Source of the DNA: Rhodocyclaceae bacterium
GTDB lineage: Bacteria; Pseudomonadota; Gammaproteobacteria; Burkholderiales; Rhodocyclaceae
DNA: 64,000 nucleotides
Reading direction: 5' to 3'
NCBI GenBank assembly: GCA_030824115.1
Contig: JAVBYI010000008.1
Location: forward strand, 62,001-126,000
Translations under genes and position numbers: made by a program
Notes under the pieces: generated by a model
What the model was told of the DNA's origin: nothing
The model's database searches: none
The model's input: only the letters and a program-made list of their open reading frames with translations
In this document: piece by piece, positions 59,105-64,000 of the stretch
Layout: the number at the start of each line of letters is the position of its first letter
How positions within the stretch are numbered: position 1 is the stretch's first letter

Positions 59105-59569
59105 TCAGCCGCTGCCGGCAAACCCCTGTTGCCGCCATGCCTCGAAAACCGCCACGGCGACCGTATTGGAAAGATTCAGGCTGCGGTTCTCCGGCATCAT
59201 CGGCAGGCGCAACCGCTGTTCGGGCGGAAAGCTTGCCAGCATCTCGGCAGATAGGCCGCGCGTTTCCGGGCCAAAGACGAAGGTATCCCCCGGCTGGTAG
59301 GCCACGCTGTCGTAGCGCGTGCTTGCTTTGGTGCTAAATGCAAACAGCCGTGCTTCCCCCAAAGCCGTCACGCAGGCAGCCCAATCCGGGTGCACACGCA
59401 TCTCGACAAACTCGTGGTAATCAAGGCCGGCACGCCGCAGCGAACGCTCGCTAACCTCGAAACCGAGTGGTTCCACCAAGTGGAGCCGGCAGCCGGTATT
59501 GGCGGCAAGACGGATCACATTGCCTGTATTGGGCGGGATTTCCGGCTGAAATAAAACGATCTGGAACAT
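59105..59569 (-). CDS. trmL: tRNA (cytidine/uridine-34 2'-O)-methyltransferase
   Basis: 154 residues. A SPOUT-class enzyme that methylates the wobble base of leucine tRNAs. Motifs are VLFQPEIPPNTGNVIRLAAN, FVFGPETRGLSAEML and the knot region MPENRSLNLSNTVAVAVFE. It is convergent with gpsA and divergent from the pilus ATPase gene. The 63-bp gap to the latter holds no gene. Confidence 0.96.
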   Translation of the reverse strand: MFQIVLFQPEIPPNTGNVIRLAANTGCRLHLVEPLGFEVSERSLRRAGLDYHEFVEMRVHPDWAACVTALGEARLFAFSTKASTRYDSVAYQPGDTFVFGPETRGLSAEMLASFPPEQRLRLPMMPENRSLNLSNTVAVAVFEAWRQQGFAGSG

Positions 59570-59632
59570 AAGTTATATGGCAATGTTAGTGTTGTCCGAC
59601 TATTTCCCGCAGTTTAACTAGCGACTGATCAC

Positions 59633-61339
59633 ATGGCACGCCCAGAAAAAATTCGCCTCGGCGACCTTCTCGTCCAGCAGGACGTCATCACCGATGAGCA
59701 ACTCAAGCTCGCCCTGACTGCCCAAAAAGAGACAGGACGCAAGCTTGGGCGTGTGCTGGTCGAATCGGGTTACTGTACCGAGGAGGGCATCTCGAAGGCA
59801 CTGGCGCGGCAGCTCGGCGCCGAGTTCATCGACCTCAAGGTATTCCAGCCCAAACCGGAATTCGTCAAGCTGCTGCCCGAGGCGCAGGCACGCCGCTTCC
59901 GTGCACTGGTGCTCGACGAGAAAGGCGGTCTGCTGCGGGTCGGCATGTCCGATCCCACTGATCTGGGCGCATTCGACGAAATCGCCCGCATTGTCAGGCG
60001 TGACATCGATCTCGCGGTGGTCACCGAAGGCCAGTTGCTGCCCCTGCTCGACCGTGTCTATCGCCGTACCGAGGAAATCTCCAACCTGGCGAAGGACCTC
60101 ACCCAGGAGATGGGTGACATTCCGGTCGAGTTCGGCAATGTGCTGGGGATTGCGCCGGGCGCCGAGGATGCCCCCGTTGTCCGGTTGTTGCAAACCGTCT
60201 TCGAAGAAGCGCAAAAGACCCGTGCGTCCGATATTCATATCGAGCCGCAAGAGAAATCACTGGTCATCCGCTTCCGCATCGACGGCGTGCTGCATGTGCA
60301 GACCGAAGCGGACAGCAAGGTGTCGACGGCGCTGGTGCTGCGTCTCAAGCTGATGTCGGGCCTCGATATCTCCGAGAAGCGCCTGCCGCAGGATGGCCGC
60401 TTCAACATCAAGCTGCGCGGCAGTGCGGTCGACGTGCGGATCTCGACGATGCCGACCCAGCATGGCGAATCGGTGGTGATGCGTCTGCTCGCCCAAAATA
60501 CCGGCCTGCTTGAACTTGAAAAGATCCACATGCCGCCGCGGGTGATGGAGCGCTTTCGCCATGCCATCTCGCGGCCTTCCGGCATCGTGCTGGTGACCGG
60601 GCCGACCGGTTCCGGCAAGACCACCACGCTCTACGCGGCGCTCAACGAACTCAACAACCCCGAGGTCAAGATCATCACGGTCGAAGACCCGGTCGAATAC
60701 CGCTTGCCCGGCCTGAATCAGGTGCAGGTGCATGAAAAGATCGACCTGACCTTCTCGCGCGTACTGCGGACTGCCCTGCGCCAGGACCCGGATATCGTCC
60801 TGATCGGCGAAATGCGCGACCAGGAAACCGCCGAAATCGGCATGCGTGCCGCCATGACCGGCCACCTGGTGCTGTCCACCCTGCACACCAACGATGCCCT
60901 GTCCACGCCGATTCGCCTGCTCGACATGGGTGTGCCGCGCTATATGGTGGCGCTGTCGATCCAGATGGTGCTGGCACAACGTCTGGTGCGGGTCATCTGC
61001 CAGAACTGCATCGAACCGCACACGCCCGAACCGCACGAGCTTGAGTGGCTACGCTACGAGCTGGGCGATCGCACTGGCAACTTCAAATATTCGAAAGGTG
61101 CCGGTTGCGCGCACTGTGCCAATACAGGCTACACCGGCCGACAGGCGGTCTATGAGTTCCTCGAAATGACCAATGCGCTGGTTGAGGCCGCCAACCACGG
61201 CGACCCCAACGAATTCATGCGCATCGGCCGTGAGCAGATGGGTGGCCATACCTTGCGCCGCGATGCCGTACGCCTCGTCGTCAATGGCCGCACCACGATT
61301 GAAGAAGCCATGCGCATCGCGACGCAGCTCGACGAATAA
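59633..61339 (+). CDS. mshE: MshE/GspE-type assembly ATPase with c-di-GMP-binding N-domain
   Basis: 568-residue hexameric ATPase that powers pilin polymerisation from the cytoplasm. The N-terminus has two tandem MshEN motifs, RLGDLLVQQDVITDEQLKLA and KLGRVLVESGYCTEEGISKA, the known c-di-GMP-binding pattern. Then come Walker A VTGPTGSGKTTTLYA, the Asp and His boxes, VLIGEMRDQETAEIGMRAA (Walker B), and zinc cysteines in CQNC and CAHC. It starts the visible MSHA-like unit; mshI to mshN are not upstream in this window. Confidence 0.92.
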   Translation: MARPEKIRLGDLLVQQDVITDEQLKLALTAQKETGRKLGRVLVESGYCTEEGISKALARQLGAEFIDLKVFQPKPEFVKLLPEAQARRFRALVLDEKGGLLRVGMSDPTDLGAFDEIARIVRRDIDLAVVTEGQLLPLLDRVYRRTEEISNLAKDLTQEMGDIPVEFGNVLGIAPGAEDAPVVRLLQTVFEEAQKTRASDIHIEPQEKSLVIRFRIDGVLHVQTEADSKVSTALVLRLKLMSGLDISEKRLPQDGRFNIKLRGSAVDVRISTMPTQHGESVVMRLLAQNTGLLELEKIHMPPRVMERFRHAISRPSGIVLVTGPTGSGKTTTLYAALNELNNPEVKIITVEDPVEYRLPGLNQVQVHEKIDLTFSRVLRTALRQDPDIVLIGEMRDQETAEIGMRAAMTGHLVLSTLHTNDALSTPIRLLDMGVPRYMVALSIQMVLAQRLVRVICQNCIEPHTPEPHELEWLRYELGDRTGNFKYSKGAGCAHCANTGYTGRQAVYEFLEMTNALVEAANHGDPNEFMRIGREQMGGHTLRRDAVRLVVNGRTTIEEAMRIATQLDE

Positions 61340-61341
61340 CC

Positions 61342-62577
61342 ATGGCCGTCTTTTCCTATCGTGGCCGCAATGGTTCCGGCGAAGCCGTGACCGGCGTGCT
61401 GGAAGGCGCCACCTCTTCTGCCGTGGCCGATCTGCTGTTCAGCAGCGGGGTCACACCGCTTGAAATCAAACCGGCGCCAGCCAGCGCACTGAAGAAAAAA
61501 GCGGGCGATAGCGAAGGCTTCAATCTGTTTGCCCCGAAGATCGAGCACGTCGACATCCTGCTCTTCACGCGTCAACTCTATACCCTGATGAAGGCCGGCG
61601 TGCCGATCATGCGCGCACTGGCAGGCCTGCAGGAGTCCAGCGTCAATCCGGCCATGAAATCCATACTGGGTCAGATTCGCGAAAGTCTCGATTCGGGCCG
61701 CGAACTGTCGATGTGTCTGGCGCGCCACCCGAAGATATTTACCCCGTTCTATCTCGCCATGGTGCGTGTGGGCGAAATGACCGGCCGGCTCGAAGAAGTG
61801 CTGCTGCGGCTCTTCGACCACATGGAGTTCGAACGCTTCATGCGCGAACAGGTCAAGTCGGCGTTGCGTTACCCGAGCTTCGTCATCATGGCCATGGGCG
61901 CGGCCATGTTCGTTGTCAATATCTGGGTGATTCCTGCTTTCTCAAAAGTTTTCAAGGGGTTCGGCGCTGAACTACCGCTGATGACGCGCATCCTCATCGG
62001 CTTCTCGGACTTCATGCTGAACTGGTGGCATGCCCTGATCGGCATCATCGTCGCAGCAGTCTTTGCCTTCAAGAGCTGGACGAGTACCAAGCGCGGCAGC
62101 TATCTGTGGGACAAGGCCAAGATGCGCATCCCGATCGCCGGCAAGATTGTCCAGAAAGCCACGCTGGCTCGTTTTGCGCGCAGCTTTGCACTCGCTTCGC
62201 GCTCAGGCGTGCCCGTCATTCAGGCCCTCACCACCGTGGCGCAAACGGTCGATAACGAGTACATCGCCGCCAAGGTGGAACAAATGCGCAACCAGGTCGA
62301 ACGCGGCGAATCCGTGCTGCGCTCGGCGATTACCTCTGGCGCTTTTACGCCGGTGGTGCTACAGATGATCGCGGTTGGCGAAGAATCCGGCTCGCTCGAC
62401 GAAATGATGGAGGAAATCTCCGGCATGTACCAGAGCGAGGTTGAGTACGAGCTCAAGACTTTGGCGCAGCAGATCGAACCCATCCTGATCGTCATGCTCG
62501 GCGCGATGGTGCTGGTTCTTGCCCTCGGCATCTTCCTGCCGCTGTGGGATCTGGGCAAGGTGGCGATGAAAAAGTGA
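61342..62577 (+). CDS. mshG: MshG/GspF-type inner-membrane assembly platform protein
   Basis: 411 residues. The polytopic platform of type IV pilus-like machines. Two repeated T2SSF domains are seen: FTRQLYTLMKAGVPIMRALA and ARFARSFALASRSGVPVIQA, each followed by a membrane segment; the last is MVLVLALGIFLPLW. It starts two bases after mshE and overlaps the next GTG as GTGA. Confidence 0.93.
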   Translation: MAVFSYRGRNGSGEAVTGVLEGATSSAVADLLFSSGVTPLEIKPAPASALKKKAGDSEGFNLFAPKIEHVDILLFTRQLYTLMKAGVPIMRALAGLQESSVNPAMKSILGQIRESLDSGRELSMCLARHPKIFTPFYLAMVRVGEMTGRLEEVLLRLFDHMEFERFMREQVKSALRYPSFVIMAMGAAMFVVNIWVIPAFSKVFKGFGAELPLMTRILIGFSDFMLNWWHALIGIIVAAVFAFKSWTSTKRGSYLWDKAKMRIPIAGKIVQKATLARFARSFALASRSGVPVIQALTTVAQTVDNEYIAAKVEQMRNQVERGESVLRSAITSGAFTPVVLQMIAVGEESGSLDEMMEEISGMYQSEVEYELKTLAQQIEPILIVMLGAMVLVLALGIFLPLWDLGKVAMKK

Positions 62578-63014
62578 CGCACCACGCAGACCTACAGCGT
62601 GGCTTCGGCAAGTTCGAATTCGCCGTGGTGTTGGTCATTTTCGGCATTCTTGCCACGCTGCTGCTGAATCGCCTCATCGCGCTGGAGCATGAAACCGAGC
62701 AACTGGAAGTTTCCCTGACACTGCGCCATATCCACGTTGGCCTGAAACTGGCGATTGGCGAACACATCATGCGCGGCGAGGAAGCACGCATCCCCGAACT
62801 GCTGGGTGAAAATCCCCTGAACTTTCTCGGGCAAAAAGTCGGCTCTGGCGGGACGGCAGGTCATTGGGCCTACCAACCCAACGCACGCATCCTGATCTAT
62901 CGCCCCCGCCAACCGGAGGCGTTCGAAGGCCGCAAGGAGCTTCATTGGCGCTATGTTGGCCATACCGACAGCCTCGGTCGTACCGTGGGCCTGCAGCTTG
63001 AACCGCTCAAGTAA
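62574..63014 (+). CDS. Pilin-like protein in the mshF position
   Basis: 146 residues from GTG 62574 overlapping the mshG stop. A short leader ends in QRG, then FGKFEFAVVLVIFGILATLL: Gly at -1 and Glu at +5 of a prepilin, but with Phe-Gly-Lys instead of Phe-Thr-Leu-Ile. It is a minor pilin or atypical pilin, in the place of mshF in Vibrio. Residues about 87-95 (KVGSGGTAG) are an R25 copy. Confidence 0.8.
   Translation: MTHHADLQRGFGKFEFAVVLVIFGILATLLLNRLIALEHETEQLEVSLTLRHIHVGLKLAIGEHIMRGEEARIPELLGENPLNFLGQKVGSGGTAGHWAYQPNARILIYRPRQPEAFEGRKELHWRYVGHTDSLGRTVGLQLEPLK
62834..62858 (+). repeat. R25 interspersed repeat, copy 22 (24/25)
   Basis: One mismatch (GGCTCTGGC). Sense orientation in the pilin-like gene, read as KVGSGGTA. 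Confidence 0.87.
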
Positions 63015-63075
63015 GCCCGATGCCGGCCGTTATTTGCTTAATACTTAGGTTAGCTTGCCGTGATAAGCTGATGTT

Positions 63076-63606
63076 GTGAAAAACACCTTCCGCCCTACTC
63101 TTCCACGCCTGCATCAGGGTTTTACCCTGATCGAGTTGATCATTGTCATCACCATCATCGCCATTCTGGCAGCGGTGGCATTACCAAGGCTGATCGACGC
63201 CCAGCGCGATGCGCGTATCGCCAAGGCCAACGCCATTTACGGTTCGATTCGCTCCGCTTCTGCATTGGCCCGCTCACGCTGCGAACTGGATCTGGCCGCC
63301 GCCATCGCCACATTACCTGCCGCCAACTGCCAGGCCGCCACACCGCAAGTCAATATGGACGGCAAGGCGATTGAGATCGTCAACCGCTACCCCGCTGCCA
63401 CGACCAACGGTATTCTGGCCGCCGCCGATATCAATCTGACAGCTGATGGTATGAGCACAGGTGGTGCCGGTTGTGCCGCAGGTGCGCTTTGTCTCGATAT
63501 TTCGGGCGGCACGGCCCCGAACTGCCGAATCACATTTGAGCCTGCCACCCTTTCAGGCACCGTTATCACTGCGCCTGTCATTTCAGTTGTAACAACGGGC
63601 TGCTGA
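63076..63606 (+). CDS. Type IV / MSHA-like pilin
   Basis: 176 residues from GTG 63076 (no in-frame ATG is available). A class III leader ends HQG, then FTLIELIIVITIIAILAAVA with Glu+5. The globular part has cysteine pairs (RSRCELD with ANCQA; GAGCAAGALC; PNCRI; C-terminal TTGC) that could form loops. It takes the mshB-like place before the major pilin. A separate 61-bp gap upstream may carry a promoter. Confidence 0.9.
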   Translation: MKNTFRPTLPRLHQGFTLIELIIVITIIAILAAVALPRLIDAQRDARIAKANAIYGSIRSASALARSRCELDLAAAIATLPAANCQAATPQVNMDGKAIEIVNRYPAATTNGILAAADINLTADGMSTGGAGCAAGALCLDISGGTAPNCRITFEPATLSGTVITAPVISVVTTGC

Positions 63607-63657
63607 AGCGCAATTTATTTTCTATACTTTGGTCGAACCTTCTTTAAGGACAAAAAC

Positions 63658-64000
63658 ATGAAACCCACCCGCACCCAACAAGGCTTTACATTGATTGAAC
63701 TGGTTGTTGTGATTGTCATTCTGGGAATTTTGGCGGCGACGGCACTTCCAAGATTCGCAAACCTAGCAGGTGATGCGAGAACTGCTGCGCTGCAAGGGTT
63801 ACAGGGAGCAATTAGTTCTGCTGCTTCGATTGCTTATGGTGCAGCTGCTGCCAGAGGGCAAACAGGTGCAACAGGTGCAATTAGCGTTGGAAGTACAACT
63901 ATTACCCTTGTAAACGGCTACCCTGACGCTGAAACCATTAGCGACATGCTGCAAGATAATGCAGGTGCTACGGTAGCAGAGGCGGCGGCGGCCACAACCT
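63658..64000 (+). CDS. MSHA-like major pilin, 3' end cut by window edge
   Basis: 114 residues are visible. The leader ends QQG, followed by FTLIELVVVIVILGILAATA, then PRFANLAGDARTAALQGLQG, closely like MshA-type pilins. AAGGA lies seven bases before the ATG, and TATACT at 63623-63628 could be a -10 box for a strong separate promoter. Base use is less GC-rich than the genes before it. The gene runs off the right edge. Confidence 0.9.
   Translation, partial: MKPTRTQQGFTLIELVVVIVILGILAATALPRFANLAGDARTAALQGLQGAISSAASIAYGAAAARGQTGATGAISVGSTTITLVNGYPDAETISDMLQDNAGATVAEAAAATT

Noticed and set aside
61854-61875. AAGTCGGCGTTGCG in mshG
   Set aside because: It matches only the left third of R25, and VKSALRYPS is a conserved GspF-family segment.

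Overview
The window is a dense, GC-rich chromosomal segment from a betaproteobacterium. Gene order and protein types suggest a Rhodocyclales-like organism, but that placement is an inference. Almost all of it is core housekeeping DNA: cell-wall synthesis and division, purine, pyrimidine and riboflavin synthesis, outer-membrane assembly, LPS heptose, secretion, and the start of an MSHA-type pilus locus. I see no tRNA, rRNA operon, CRISPR array, IS element or prophage. RNase P RNA is present.

Layout. 1-7811 (minus): amgK-murU-pepP-ubiH-dusB-fis-purH-purD; purD is cut by the left edge. 7927-13807 (plus): lptD-surA-pdxA-rsmA. 13854-31339 (minus): a complete mra/dcw cluster, mraZ-rsmH-ftsL-ftsI-murE-murF-mraY-murD-ftsW-murG-murC-murB-ddlB-ftsQ-ftsA-ftsZ, driven from a promoter overlapped by a ladder of MraZ boxes. 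31541-34245 (minus): rnpB, a small lipoprotein, pyrC, rsmI. 34244-36703 (plus): yraN, a HIRAN protein, gmhA, a DolP-like lipoprotein, and rfaE2. 36690-40343 (minus): a TAXI-type binding protein, ssb, an MFS transporter and a VapBC-like toxin-antitoxin pair. 40485-46892 (plus): uvrA, a histidine phosphatase, glyA, nrdR, ribD. 46889-56054 (minus): envC-ctpA-unknown-moeB/thiF, then a CHASE2 adenylate cyclase, a FecR-domain protein and a secreted CHAT/TPR protease. 56094-59039 (plus): ArsR-type regulator, rhodanese, grxC, secB, an SH3 protein, gpsA; then trmL (minus). 59633-64000 (plus): mshE-mshG and three pilin-like genes, the last cut by the right edge.

The most unusual signal is not a gene. 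A 25-bp sequence recurs 21 times, plus one partial copy: an A-run, then GTCGGCGCTGGC, two purines, then GACGGCA. I call it R25. It lies in both orientations, on average about every 3 kb, and mostly inside conserved genes, where it is translated in only four of six frames (as [20 protein letters not shown] or RLASADF). In several proteins it sits where orthologues, recalled from memory, have the same length, so it looks as if codons were converted in place rather than inserted. Two copies are split by an extra 27 or 39 bp of hairpin-prone sequence. It behaves like an uptake-signal-type sequence or a miniature interspersed element; I do not recognise it as a described family. The second candidate is the cyclase-FecR-CHAT operon, which looks like an envelope signalling and proteolysis module.
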